Assembly (NCBI GenBank): GCA_903829815.1
Contig: CAIKRR010000025.1
Coordinates: 32,108 to 96,107, forward strand
DNA from: an uncultured Pseudomonadota bacterium
GTDB taxonomy: Bacteria > Pseudomonadota > Gammaproteobacteria > Burkholderiales > SG8-39
Length of the DNA stretch: 64,000 nucleotides
Direction of reading: 5' to 3'
Every line of letters begins with the position of its first letter. Within the stretch, counting starts at the first letter, position 1. The notes under the pieces were generated by a model that saw nothing but the letters and a program-made list of their open reading frames with translations, was not told the origin of the DNA and did no database searches. Both the position numbers and the translations under genes were made by a program. Below are positions 26,167-34,516 of the stretch, one piece after another.

Positions 26167-26636
26167 TGCGCACCCCCGGCTGCTTTGGCACCGCCAGCGG
26201 CGAGCTTCACCGCGGCACGAATCCGCTGGTAAGTCCCGCAACGACAGATATTGGTCATCGCCGCATCGATGTCGGCATCGGTCGGACGCTTGTTGCGCGC
26301 AAGCAAGGCCGCAGCAGCCATGATCTGACCCGACTGACAGTAACCACACTGCGGCACGTCGATCTCGGCCCAGGCCCTCTGCACCGGGTGCGAGGCGTTG
26401 TGCGAGAGCCCTTCGATGGTAGTGATGCGGTCGCTTGACTTGAGGACACCGACCGGTATCGAGCAGGAGCGACGCACCTCACCATTGACATGTACCGAGC
26501 AGGCGCCGCATTGCGCCACACCGCAGCCGTACTTGGTGCCGGTGAGTCCGAACTGCTCCCGGATCACCCAGAGCAGCGGGGTATCGGCCTCGACCTCCAC
26601 CGTGCGCATCTTGCCATTGACGTTCAAGCGAGCCAT
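26163..26636 (-). CDS. Isoquinoline 1-oxidoreductase alpha subunit-like [2Fe-2S] protein
   Basis: Iron-sulfur small subunit of 157 residues. The plant-ferredoxin-type cluster is ligated by [15 protein letters not shown] plus a later Cys (RRSC), and the second cluster by CGYCQSG and CRCGTY. It passes electrons from the molybdenum centre of the partner subunit to an external acceptor, in IorAB-type enzymes a cytochrome. A Gly/Ala-rich tail follows the second cluster. It lies 78 bases downstream of the alpha/beta-hydrolase gene in the same direction and may be part of the long catabolic operon. Confidence 0.92.
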   Translation of the reverse strand: MARLNVNGKMRTVEVEADTPLLWVIREQFGLTGTKYGCGVAQCGACSVHVNGEVRRSCSIPVGVLKSSDRITTIEGLSHNASHPVQRAWAEIDVPQCGYCQSGQIMAAAALLARNKRPTDADIDAAMTNICRCGTYQRIRAAVKLAAGGAKAAGGAQ

Positions 26637-26714
26637 CAGGTGTCTCCTCGACAGATCAGGGGGTGCGGGATCAGTGAATCAGGGGGCAGCATCAGCCCGC
26701 CTGTGACGAGGTGT

Positions 26715-27557
26715 TCAGCCGCGGGCAGCACCGCGCATGAAGGCAACGAAGGTGTCGGCAATTTCGGGTTCGAGCGGCGCCCAGTCCTCGAACGGCACCA
26801 GCGGCAGATCGATGTCATCGATCGGCAGACGATGCAGTTGACTGCCCGGAATCAGGCGGTGCGCATCGAGCCCGCTTTGCAGGTTGTGCGTCTTGTCGTT
26901 CCCAGGCACGACCAGGGTGGGTGCCTTGATCGAGCCCATCTGGGCTTCGCTAGCACCCATCACCGGATAGCCCGCCACCTTGACGAAGAGGTCGCGCCAG
27001 TTGCTCATGACTTCGATGTACTTCTTCGGATCCATCGCCATCAGGCGGTCACGATTCGATGCGTTGGCAGCAATGCGCTCCTGGTACTGCTCGGTGGCGC
27101 ATACCGCGGCCATGCCGCCCTGCTCGGCAGCGCGGATGTAGACGCCGTAGTAGTTCTCGGGCAGACGCTTGGCCGCAAAATCGCCACCGGTCACCCGGAA
27201 CAGCAAGAGCCCGGCGGTCGCCTCGGGATGGCGCAGCGCAAAGAGAATCGAGGTGCGCGCACCCGAAGAAGCACCGCCCACGAAGGCTGGCAAGCCGCCC
27301 AGTTGCTTGAAGAGTTCGTAGAGGTCGTCGGTCCAGATTTCCTCTTCGCTCTCGGCACCATCGATGACGACATCAGACGCGCCGGTATTGCGTCGATCGT
27401 GCAGCAGCACCCTGAAACCCTGGTCGGCGATCTTGCGGCCCAGCGAGACGAACTCCTCATGACCGCGTCGACCACCGGTGATGAGGGCAACCCAGGGGCC
27501 GCTTTCACCGAGCACTTCATAGACGATATTGACGCCGCGAATCAGAGCGGTAGGCAT
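26715..27557 (-). CDS. Alpha/beta-hydrolase
   Basis: Hydrolase of 280 residues with a Ser nucleophile in GGASSGARTS (about residues 93-102), a GGRRGHEEFV oxyanion region in place of the common HG, DRRNTGASD after strand 4, an acid in VVPGNDKTH and a candidate His in this segment. The fold resembles C-C bond hydrolases and lactone or ester hydrolases in aromatic degradation operons. The C-terminal His region (PFEDWAPLEPE) is unclear, so the triad is incomplete by eye. It lies 52 bases downstream of the flavin oxidoreductase, in line with the Rieske oxygenase and Liv genes. Confidence 0.82.
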   Translation of the reverse strand: MPTALIRGVNIVYEVLGESGPWVALITGGRRGHEEFVSLGRKIADQGFRVLLHDRRNTGASDVVIDGAESEEEIWTDDLYELFKQLGGLPAFVGGASSGARTSILFALRHPEATAGLLLFRVTGGDFAAKRLPENYYGVYIRAAEQGGMAAVCATEQYQERIAANASNRDRLMAMDPKKYIEVMSNWRDLFVKVAGYPVMGASEAQMGSIKAPTLVVPGNDKTHNLQSGLDAHRLIPGSQLHRLPIDDIDLPLVPFEDWAPLEPEIADTFVAFMRGAARG

Positions 27558-27609
27558 TGAGACAACCCCGAACAGTGAAGAATGGAAGCAGTGAGTTTAT
27601 CGCACCCGC

Positions 27610-28686
27610 TCAGGCGGCTCGCAACTGCAGGTGTCGTCCCTGAAAGTGAGGCGCCACCTCCTCCATGAAACGCTGCATCTGTTCTTTCACCATTTCGTTG
27701 GGCTTGTTGCCGATATTGAAGTAGAGAATGACCTCATCGATGCCGGCACTCTCGACCTTTTTCAACGACTCGACGATGGCCGCCGGCGGTCCGATCAGAA
27801 TCGAACGATCGCTCAGGTCTTCCTTCTTCAACTGCTTGAGCAGATCGTGGATGCGCACGAAGTAATGCATGGACGGCGGCGCTTCCTCGAGCTTGCTCGG
27901 AATGGCACGGAACACACAGTGCTCGAAGTAGTCCATCTGACACTGGCGACCGTAGGCGTCGGCCTCATCGTCATCGGCGATGAAGATGAAGTAACTGCAC
28001 ATGGCGCGGCCGGGTTTGCGGCCATGGCGCACACAGGCCTCGCGGTAGGTGCTGACCGCCCGGTCAAGACCACCGAAGACCATGCCGGTAGCAAACGGCG
28101 CAAAGATGATGTTCAGACCACGGGCAGCAGCCATCTCCATGCTGGTGGCCGAAAACGACGCCACGTAGAACGGAATGGGGCTCTGCACCGGGCGCGGCGT
28201 GATCATCATCTCGGGAATATCGTAGAAGGTGCCTTTGTGCGACCACGGTCCGGGCGAATTCCACGCCTTCAGGAGCACATCGATACCTTCCTCGAACTGC
28301 TCGGCAGAGCGGAAGAAGTCGGCCCCGAAGGGCTTGAACTCGTGCCGGTCGTAGCCACGCCCGGTTGCGAAATCGACACGCCCCCCACTGAGAAGATCCA
28401 GGGTGGCCCAGGTCTCGGCCACATGCAGCGGATGATGCAGTGGGAGCACGTTGACCGCAGGTGCCAGTCGAATGTGTCGCGTCTCGGGAATGATGCTCGC
28501 GAGCAGCAGATCGGGGCGCGAGTTGACCCCGAGATTGTCGAAATGATGCTCGCCGATCCACGCCGAATGCATGCCCAGTCGGTCAGCCAGTATGGCCTGC
28601 TCGCGAATCTCGAGTACGAACTGATTGGCCGAGCGCCGTCCGCCCGGATAGTGGTTGTCGCTCAGCGTGAAATATCCGAATTCCAT
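27610..28686 (-). CDS. Luciferase-like (LLM) flavin-dependent oxidoreductase
   Basis: A 358-residue TIM-barrel flavoprotein of the bacterial luciferase family. Landmarks are MEFGYFTLSDNHYPGG, ADRLGMHSAWIGEHHFDNLGVNSRPDLLLASI, the strand RLAPAVNVLPLHHPLHVAETWATLDLLSGGRVDFATGRGYDRHEF and IPFYVASFSATSMEMAAARGLNIIF. Relatives are FMNH2-dependent monooxygenases acting on alkanesulfonates, amines or N-heterocycles, or F420-dependent dehydrogenases; proteobacterial context favours FMN. No flavin reductase gene is adjacent. It sits between the hydrolase and the Rieske oxygenase in one operon. Confidence 0.88.
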   Translation of the reverse strand: MEFGYFTLSDNHYPGGRRSANQFVLEIREQAILADRLGMHSAWIGEHHFDNLGVNSRPDLLLASIIPETRHIRLAPAVNVLPLHHPLHVAETWATLDLLSGGRVDFATGRGYDRHEFKPFGADFFRSAEQFEEGIDVLLKAWNSPGPWSHKGTFYDIPEMMITPRPVQSPIPFYVASFSATSMEMAAARGLNIIFAPFATGMVFGGLDRAVSTYREACVRHGRKPGRAMCSYFIFIADDDEADAYGRQCQMDYFEHCVFRAIPSKLEEAPPSMHYFVRIHDLLKQLKKEDLSDRSILIGPPAAIVESLKKVESAGIDEVILYFNIGNKPNEMVKEQMQRFMEEVAPHFQGRHLQLRAA

Positions 28687-28707
28687 GTGTGCACCTCCAC
28701 TGTCAAA

Positions 28708-29760
28708 TCAGGCAGCCTCATCCGAGCGTTTTTCAGTGGCCTGAGCAGCAGCACGCGCTTCGCGCGCGAGCATCGCAGCCACCATGCTGCGGGCACGGCC
28801 CGGTGCCTGATCGGCCCGGGTGTAGACCGTGCGCGAATCAAGCGGCACCTGCACGACCACCCGCTGCTGGGCTTCAAGCATCTGACGGTCCTCTTCGAAG
28901 GTGCGCGTGATGCCGGCGCGCAGCATGTCGGTGAGGGCCGTGTCGTCCTGGCGGAACTGGCGCGGCAAGCCCCAGAAGTAGTTGGTGGTGCTTTCGGTCT
29001 CGGGGGTGAGCGCGTTGAGCACCCACCAGATGAGACGTGTCGGATCGTCGGGGCGGCCAGTGGGCGTGGCACGCACCTCGATGATGACGTAGCAGGGAGA
29101 CTTGTAGCTGAGGCGCTGATAACGGTCGATATTGCTGTCGAAACCGGCCGCCTTGACAAAGAGTTTCGGCGGCGTGCAATCGGGCATCTCACGCAGCACC
29201 TCGACGCGGTCACCGTCGAGCGTGGTGCGAGCCGGCGTCTCGGCCACCGCCGTGTTGCCGATGGTGTTCATGTGCAGGAACGCTTCGTGAGACAGGTCGA
29301 GCAGATTGTCCACGAGCAGTTCGTAATGCGCCGAAACATGGATGTGATCGCTCATCGGGCACCAGCCCGGTTCGTCCTGGAAGCGGAAGTCCTGCGGCAG
29401 CATCGAATCATCGCGCAAGGCCGGATCACCCAGCCATATCCAGACAAAGCCCCAGCGCTCTTCGAGCGGGAAGGTCTTTGAACAGAACTGCGGCGGAATG
29501 CGCTCTTCGCCTGGCAGACGCACGCAGCGCCCATCGGGGGCAAATGACACACCGTGATAGCCGCACTCAAGGCTGTCGCCCACCAATTTTCCAAGCGACA
29601 GGGGGGCCAGGCGATGCGGGCAACGATCAAGCATCGCCACCGCAAGCCCCGCCTCGGTGCGATACATCACGACCGGATCACCGGCGATGGTGCGAGCCAG
29701 CAGCGTCCGCCCCAGTTCTGCGGCAAGCGCCGCCACATACCAGCAGTTTTTCACGAACAT
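28708..29760 (-). CDS. Rieske non-heme iron oxygenase (VanA-like) without adjacent reductase
   Basis: Oxygenase of 350 residues. The Rieske centre is Cys47/His49 and Cys66/His69 in CPHRLAPLSLGKLVGDSLECGYHG. The mononuclear iron site is NLLDLSHEAFLH (Asn152, Asp155, His158, His163), the standard bridging-Asp and two-His pattern. Length and N-terminus (MFVKNCWYVAALAAEL) match vanillate O-demethylase-type oxygenases that demethylate or hydroxylate aromatic acids. Such enzymes need an electron-transfer partner (VanB type), but none is encoded next to it or elsewhere in the window. It lies 21 bases upstream of the LLM gene and 32 bases downstream of livF. Confidence 0.9.
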   Translation of the reverse strand: MFVKNCWYVAALAAELGRTLLARTIAGDPVVMYRTEAGLAVAMLDRCPHRLAPLSLGKLVGDSLECGYHGVSFAPDGRCVRLPGEERIPPQFCSKTFPLEERWGFVWIWLGDPALRDDSMLPQDFRFQDEPGWCPMSDHIHVSAHYELLVDNLLDLSHEAFLHMNTIGNTAVAETPARTTLDGDRVEVLREMPDCTPPKLFVKAAGFDSNIDRYQRLSYKSPCYVIIEVRATPTGRPDDPTRLIWWVLNALTPETESTTNYFWGLPRQFRQDDTALTDMLRAGITRTFEEDRQMLEAQQRVVVQVPLDSRTVYTRADQAPGRARSMVAAMLAREARAAAQATEKRSDEAA

Positions 29761-29792
29761 GATTGCCTCCTCCGTGCCGCCGTGCGTGGCGC

Positions 29793-30539
29793 TCAGGCCA
29801 CACCGATATGACGTTCAATGGTACTCGCCTGCTCTGACAGATCACTGACCGGGCCGCTGCGCGCCACCTGCCCCTTGTCAAGGATGACATAGCGGTCAGC
29901 CAGACGCGACAAGGCGCGCAGATCGCGATCGACCACCAGCACCGCCAGACCGCCCGCCTTCAGTCGGCCCAGGGTCTGCCAGATATCTTCACGGATCAAC
30001 GGCGCCAGGCCCTCGGTGGCCTCGTCGAGCACGAGCAGCGAGGGCTGGGTGAGCAACGCACGCCCGATCGCGAGCATCTGCTGTTCACCCCCCGAGAGCT
30101 GGTTGCCACGATGGTGTCGCCGCTCGGCAAGGCGCGGAAAGAACTCGTAGACACGGGACAGTGTCCAGGGCTCGCGCGCGCTACCCTCGGCGCTGCCTGT
30201 CGGGGCCTGCGCCGCCGACCGTGCGGTCGCCACCAGATTTTCCTCGACGTCGAGTGATCGGAACACGTGCCGCCCCTCGGGCACCAGGCCCAACCCGGCC
30301 CGCGCAACCCGGTAGCCCGGGAAACGGGTCACGTCGACACCCGCAAACTCGATCCGACCGGCCATGCGGTTGGCAAGGCCGACAAGGCTGCGCACCAGGG
30401 TGGTCTTGCCCATGCCGTTGCGCCCCATCAGTGCAACGACCTCACCCTCACCGACGGCAAGATCGATGCCGAAGAGTACCTGGGCACTCCCATAGCCTGC
30501 CTCGAGTCCGGTGACCTGAAGCAACGGACGCGGCATCAC
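29793..30539 (-). CDS. LivF-type ABC transporter ATPase
   Basis: Second ATPase of a branched-chain/aromatic-acid importer, 248 residues. Walker A is GRNGMGKTT, the signature is LSGGEQQMLAIGRAL, Walker B is LLVLDEATEGLAP. The usual Walker B Pro (DEPTEG) is Ala here. An insert around residues 115-130 (Ala/Ser/Thr-rich, SAAQAPTGSAEGSAREP) lengthens the helical domain. It overlaps livG by 4 bases and stands ahead of the Rieske gene, tying import to ring oxidation. Confidence 0.9.
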   Translation of the reverse strand: MMPRPLLQVTGLEAGYGSAQVLFGIDLAVGEGEVVALMGRNGMGKTTLVRSLVGLANRMAGRIEFAGVDVTRFPGYRVARAGLGLVPEGRHVFRSLDVEENLVATARSAAQAPTGSAEGSAREPWTLSRVYEFFPRLAERRHHRGNQLSGGEQQMLAIGRALLTQPSLLVLDEATEGLAPLIREDIWQTLGRLKAGGLAVLVVDRDLRALSRLADRYVILDKGQVARSGPVSDLSEQASTIERHIGVA

Positions 30540-31366
30540 TCGCTCTCCCCAAGATAAGCCGCGCGCACACGCGGATCGGTGCGAATCTGGGCGGCAGGCC
30601 CTGAGGCAATCACCCGCCCCCCCACCAGCACGGAGATGCGATCGGCCAGTGCAAAAACCGCCTCGACGTCATGCTCGACCAGCAGGATGCCGTAACGACC
30701 CTTGAGCGAACGAAGCAAAGCAACCATCGCCGCGCTGTCGGCAGGCCCAAGGCCTGCGAGCGGCTCATCAAGGAGCAGCAGGGCCGGGTCGCTCGCAAAA
30801 CCCATGGCCAGTTCAAGCAGCCGCTTGTCACCATGCGCCAGCAGACTCGCGGGCCGGACGGCGCCGGTGTCCGCCGGGTCGGGCGCAAGGGCCCGACCAA
30901 GGCCGACCCGATCAAGAGCGATGCGCGCGGCGGCAGCCAGAGCCGGATCGGTCGCTGCGCGGCGCCAGAACCGGAACCCCGAGCGCACACGCGATATCTC
31001 GGCGACAGCCGCGTTGGCCGCCGGCGTGAGCGATCCGAACAGGCGCGGCACCTGATAGGCACGGGCAAGGCCGCGGCGTGCCCGCTCAGGCACCGCCAGA
31101 TCGTCGACACGTTGACCACGGAAATGCACTTCACCCTCATCGGGGCGCAATTCGCCGCTGATCTGGCCGATGAGGCAGGACTTGCCAGCCCCATTGGGGC
31201 CGATGAGCGCGTGCAATTCACCAGGCCGCACCGACAGGCTGACCTGATCGGTAACCACCAGGGCGCCGAAGCGCTTCACCAGGCCACGGACTTCAAGCAG
31301 CGGCGCCTCGCACTCGAGCCGCATCTGATCGGCCTCGGCCCCATCGGGCTTGCAGGAAGAACTCAT
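30536..31366 (-). CDS. LivG-type ABC transporter ATPase
   Basis: First ATPase of the Liv importer, 276 residues. Walker A is GPNGAGKSC and Walker B is LLLLDEPLAGLGP; the signature region reads LLAHGDKRLLELAMGFA, an AHGxxR form found in some LivG proteins instead of LSGGQ. VEHDVEAVF is the switch region. A 20-residue N-terminal extension with a second Met at residue 15 makes the true start uncertain; the first ATG overlaps the livM stop by 4 bases. The C-terminal LGE tail is typical for LivG. Confidence 0.9.
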   Translation of the reverse strand: MSSSCKPDGAEADQMRLECEAPLLEVRGLVKRFGALVVTDQVSLSVRPGELHALIGPNGAGKSCLIGQISGELRPDEGEVHFRGQRVDDLAVPERARRGLARAYQVPRLFGSLTPAANAAVAEISRVRSGFRFWRRAATDPALAAAARIALDRVGLGRALAPDPADTGAVRPASLLAHGDKRLLELAMGFASDPALLLLDEPLAGLGPADSAAMVALLRSLKGRYGILLVEHDVEAVFALADRISVLVGGRVIASGPAAQIRTDPRVRAAYLGESE

Positions 31367-32310
31367 CGCTGCCCTCGACCGGTCAGCAAGCCATAGAGCC
31401 CCTGGCGCAGCAGCAAGACACGCAGCACCAGGATGATGCCCAGCCAGAACAACCAGTGTTCGGTGAGGGCAGACAGGATCTGCTCGAGCCCGACAAAGAC
31501 CACGGCCCCCAGCACCGGCCCGATGATGGTGGCAGCCGACCCCAGGATCACCATGAAGAGAAACTCGCCCGAGACGATCCAGGACATGCTGGCCGGCGAT
31601 GCGTACTCGACCAGATTGGCAAAACCCACGCCGGCCAGAGCGCAGAGCGCCGAAGCAATGGTGTACAAGACGAGCCGATAGGGGTAGGCAGAGAGTCCCA
31701 TCGCACGAAGGCGGGTCTCGTTGTCGCGCGCCGCCACCACGACCTGACCGAAGTGCGATTCGCTCAGGCGTCTTGCAAACCAGACCGCCAGCACCAGAGC
31801 GCCCAGCATCGTATAGGCGAGCACCACCGGGTTGGCGAGACTCGCGCCACCTGGCAAAAGCGTGGGTGCAGGCAGACGAAACCCATCATCGCCCCCCAGC
31901 ATGCGCAGACCCTGCGCGATGTAAAAGACGATCTCGGCAAACGCGAGCGTGATGAAGATGAAGTACAGGCCGCTTGCGCGCAACGAGATCAGCCCGCTGA
32001 GCGCACCATAGAGCCCGGCAACCAGCATCGCCACGGGCACGATGACCCAGACCTGTTGCACGCCCAGCATGGGCAGCAGTCCGGCACAGTAGACGCCGAT
32101 GCCGAAAAACGCTGCATGACCGAAGCTCACCAGGCCGGCATAGCCCACGAGGAGGTCCAGACTGAGCGCGGCGATGCCGAAGATCGCCATCCGTGCTACC
32201 AGGCGCGTGTAATAGGGCTGACCAAGCAGGGGTACGACCAGTGCAATGGCAAGCAGCAGACCCAGCGCAATGGCCAGTCTGCGTGAAGCAAGGTTCGACT
32301 CAGGCTGCAT
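31363..32310 (-). CDS. LivM-type ABC permease
   Basis: Inner-membrane permease of 315 residues with about nine hydrophobic segments. The LivM signature SLDLLVGYAGLVSFGHAAFFGIGVYCAGLL is near residues 50-80, and GSAATIIGPVLGAVVFVGLEQIL is the second conserved block. The ATG at 32310 (MQPESN) lies inside the end of livH (11-base overlap). It pairs with the LivH at 32300 to form the channel. Confidence 0.92.
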   Translation of the reverse strand: MQPESNLASRRLAIALGLLLAIALVVPLLGQPYYTRLVARMAIFGIAALSLDLLVGYAGLVSFGHAAFFGIGVYCAGLLPMLGVQQVWVIVPVAMLVAGLYGALSGLISLRASGLYFIFITLAFAEIVFYIAQGLRMLGGDDGFRLPAPTLLPGGASLANPVVLAYTMLGALVLAVWFARRLSESHFGQVVVAARDNETRLRAMGLSAYPYRLVLYTIASALCALAGVGFANLVEYASPASMSWIVSGEFLFMVILGSAATIIGPVLGAVVFVGLEQILSALTEHWLFWLGIILVLRVLLLRQGLYGLLTGRGQR

Positions 32311-33199
32311 GATTGCCAAACAGACCACTGGGCCGCACCGCAATCACGAGCGCCATGAGAATGTAGACCGAGGCGTTGGCGACGATGTTGCCAATGATAT
32401 TGCCCATCAGATGCGGCCAGATCATGCGCCCGAAGGTATCGAGGAGACCCACCGCGAGGGAAGCCACCAGAGCGCCCTTGAGTGAGCCGACGCCACCAAT
32501 CACCACGACCGCAAGCGCAAGAATCAGCAAGGGGTCACCCATGCCAGATTGCACCGCGATGAGCGGACCGAGCATGACGCCTCCAAGCGCGGCAAGCAGG
32601 GAACTGATGACGAAAACGCCGATGAAGAGCAGTCGCACGTTGACACCCAGCGCACCCACGATGTCGCCATTTTCGGCACCGGCCCTGATGCGCATGCCAA
32701 GGCGGGTGCGGGCAAGGAGCAACCACAAGGCAAGACCTGCCAGCGCAGCCACACCGGTGATGGCCAGGCGGTAGAGCGGATAGCTGATGGTGTCGGTAAG
32801 CGCCACGGTGCCATCGAGCCACTCGGGCGGTGCAACAAACATCGCCTCGCGGCCCCAGATCATGATGACGGCCTCGTTGACTGCGATGCTCACCCCGAAA
32901 GTGGCCAACACCTGATCAAGGTGCCCCATTCGGTAGAGAGGGCGCATGACCAGCACTTCGAGCAGCACTGAGGCCACGGCTGTGAGCATCAGCGCTGCCA
33001 CGAAGGCAAGCGGATAGGCGGTGATCTTCGTTGCGGCTGCGGCAATGAAATACGCACCCAGCATCAGCATCGAGCCGTGTGCCAGGTTGATCAGGTTCAT
33101 GACCCCGAAGGCAAGCGTCACCCCGACCGCCATGAGAAAAAGAATCATGCCGAACTGCAGGCCGTTGAAGGCCTGCTCGAGAACGAGCCCCCCAGTCAT
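32300..33199 (-). CDS. LivH-type ABC permease
   Basis: Inner-membrane permease of 299 residues with about eight hydrophobic helices. Landmarks are GLQFGMILFLMAVGVTLAFGVMNLINLAHGSMLMLGAYF, MRPLYRMGHLDQVLATFGVSIAVNEAV and ILALAVVVIGGVGSLKGALVASLAVGLLDTFG. The last segment ends in SGLFGNHAA. The gene begins 13 bases after the stop of the upstream receptor gene, so receptor and channel are one transcript. Confidence 0.92.
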   Translation of the reverse strand: MTGGLVLEQAFNGLQFGMILFLMAVGVTLAFGVMNLINLAHGSMLMLGAYFIAAAATKITAYPLAFVAALMLTAVASVLLEVLVMRPLYRMGHLDQVLATFGVSIAVNEAVIMIWGREAMFVAPPEWLDGTVALTDTISYPLYRLAITGVAALAGLALWLLLARTRLGMRIRAGAENGDIVGALGVNVRLLFIGVFVISSLLAALGGVMLGPLIAVQSGMGDPLLILALAVVVIGGVGSLKGALVASLAVGLLDTFGRMIWPHLMGNIIGNIVANASVYILMALVIAVRPSGLFGNHAA

Positions 33200-33212
33200 G
33201 TTGCCATCGCCC

Positions 33213-34472
33213 TCATTTCATCGAGCACTTGGCAGCAAATTCGTCAGGTGCGTTCTCGGCCGATACCGACACTTGTCGCAACCACAGACTGCCATCCGGA
33301 CGCTGATCGACCTGGGTGACATACGTGTTCTGGATCGGCTGCTGGTTGGTATTGAATCGGAACGGACCACGGACACTCTCGAAATTGGCATGACGCAAGG
33401 CTGCACGGAAAGCGGCCTGATCGCGGATGTTGCCTTTCACTTCGCGCACCGCAGCGTCGATCAACATCATGCTGTCATAGGCAAGGCCTGCGTAGCTCGC
33501 TGGATCGCGGCCAAATTTCGCACGGAAATCCTGCACGAAACGACGGTTGCGTGGATTGTCGATGGCAGCAAAGTAATTGGCCGAGACGACAATGCCCAGT
33601 GCCGTCTTGCCCTGTGCCTGGAAGACCGTGGGCTCGGACAGGGCAATGTTGGAGAAGAGCGCGATCTTGCCGTTGAGCCCGGCCTGATTCCACTGCCGCA
33701 CGAACGCGATGCCCGGTGCCCCGGGGTAGAAGGCAAACACACCATCCGCACCCGAGGCCCGTATCCGGGCGATATCGGCCGCGAAATCGACCTGCGGTAT
33801 CGGGGTGAAAGCATGTGCCACGACCTCGCCGGTGAAGCCCTTCTTGGCGGCTTCGGTATGCTCGTGCCCGGCCTCGTAATCCATGCCCATGAGGTAGAGC
33901 TTCTTCACGCCTGCCTTCGACATGTACGCCCCCATGCCAGCGGTCAGCTGACCGTTCTGGAACGAGGCGTTGAAGTACCACGGACTGCACTGCTCACCGG
34001 CCAGCACGGCCGGGCCGCCGTTCATGCCGACAAAGAAGAGCTTGGCATCGCTGATGGGCTTGATCGCGGCCACCAGTTCATTGGACGTCGACAGGCCGGT
34101 GAGGATGTCGACACGATCCTTGTCGATGAGCCTGGAGAGTTCCTGGACGGTGGCCGTGGGGTTGGCTTTCGAGTCGCCCTGCACAACCTCGAACGGCACG
34201 CCGCCGAGCTTGCCGCCCAGATGATCGAGCGCCAGGTCGAAACCCCGCTTCTGCTCGGCGCCAACGACGCTGAGCGGCCCGCTCATGGCCGCTATGAAGC
34301 CAAGGCGGATCGAGGCTGGCGCCTGCGCCTGGGCAGGACCGGCCAGACCGAGCACCGTGCCCACCGCGAAGGTTGCCGACAGGGCTACCACCTTGCTGGA
34401 GCGGGCGGCGCAGGCTGCAGCAGACATTGCGGCACGTGCCGCGGATACGGACGTTCGGACCATCGGATGCAT
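33213..34472 (-). CDS. LivK-type substrate-binding protein, tandem paralogue 2
   Basis: Receptor of 419 residues. After a long N-terminal region (Ala/Ser-rich, likely signal with cleavage at AQAQ) the mature part begins PASIRLGFIAAMSGPLSVVGAEQKRGFDLALDHLGGKLGG. NGGPAVLAGEQCSPWYFNASFQNGQ and GMDYEAGHEHTEAAKKGF form ligand-contact segments. AAGGAG stands 9 bases before the ATG at 34472. It is about three quarters identical by eye to the next receptor gene; the differences cluster in ligand-lobe segments while both end ADEFAxKCSMK. The two Cys (SPW loop and tail) could form a disulfide. Confidence 0.92.
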   Translation of the reverse strand: MHPMVRTSVSAARAAMSAAACAARSSKVVALSATFAVGTVLGLAGPAQAQAPASIRLGFIAAMSGPLSVVGAEQKRGFDLALDHLGGKLGGVPFEVVQGDSKANPTATVQELSRLIDKDRVDILTGLSTSNELVAAIKPISDAKLFFVGMNGGPAVLAGEQCSPWYFNASFQNGQLTAGMGAYMSKAGVKKLYLMGMDYEAGHEHTEAAKKGFTGEVVAHAFTPIPQVDFAADIARIRASGADGVFAFYPGAPGIAFVRQWNQAGLNGKIALFSNIALSEPTVFQAQGKTALGIVVSANYFAAIDNPRNRRFVQDFRAKFGRDPASYAGLAYDSMMLIDAAVREVKGNIRDQAAFRAALRHANFESVRGPFRFNTNQQPIQNTYVTQVDQRPDGSLWLRQVSVSAENAPDEFAAKCSMK

Positions 34473-34516
34473 CGGCTTGTCTCCTTGTCGACCCCAGGGG
34501 CAAACCGTGGGTGATG

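Noticed and set aside
27631..29481. A 616-codon plus-strand open frame
   Set aside because: It lies opposite the LLM and Rieske genes, both with intact active-site motifs; long antisense frames are common in high-GC DNA.
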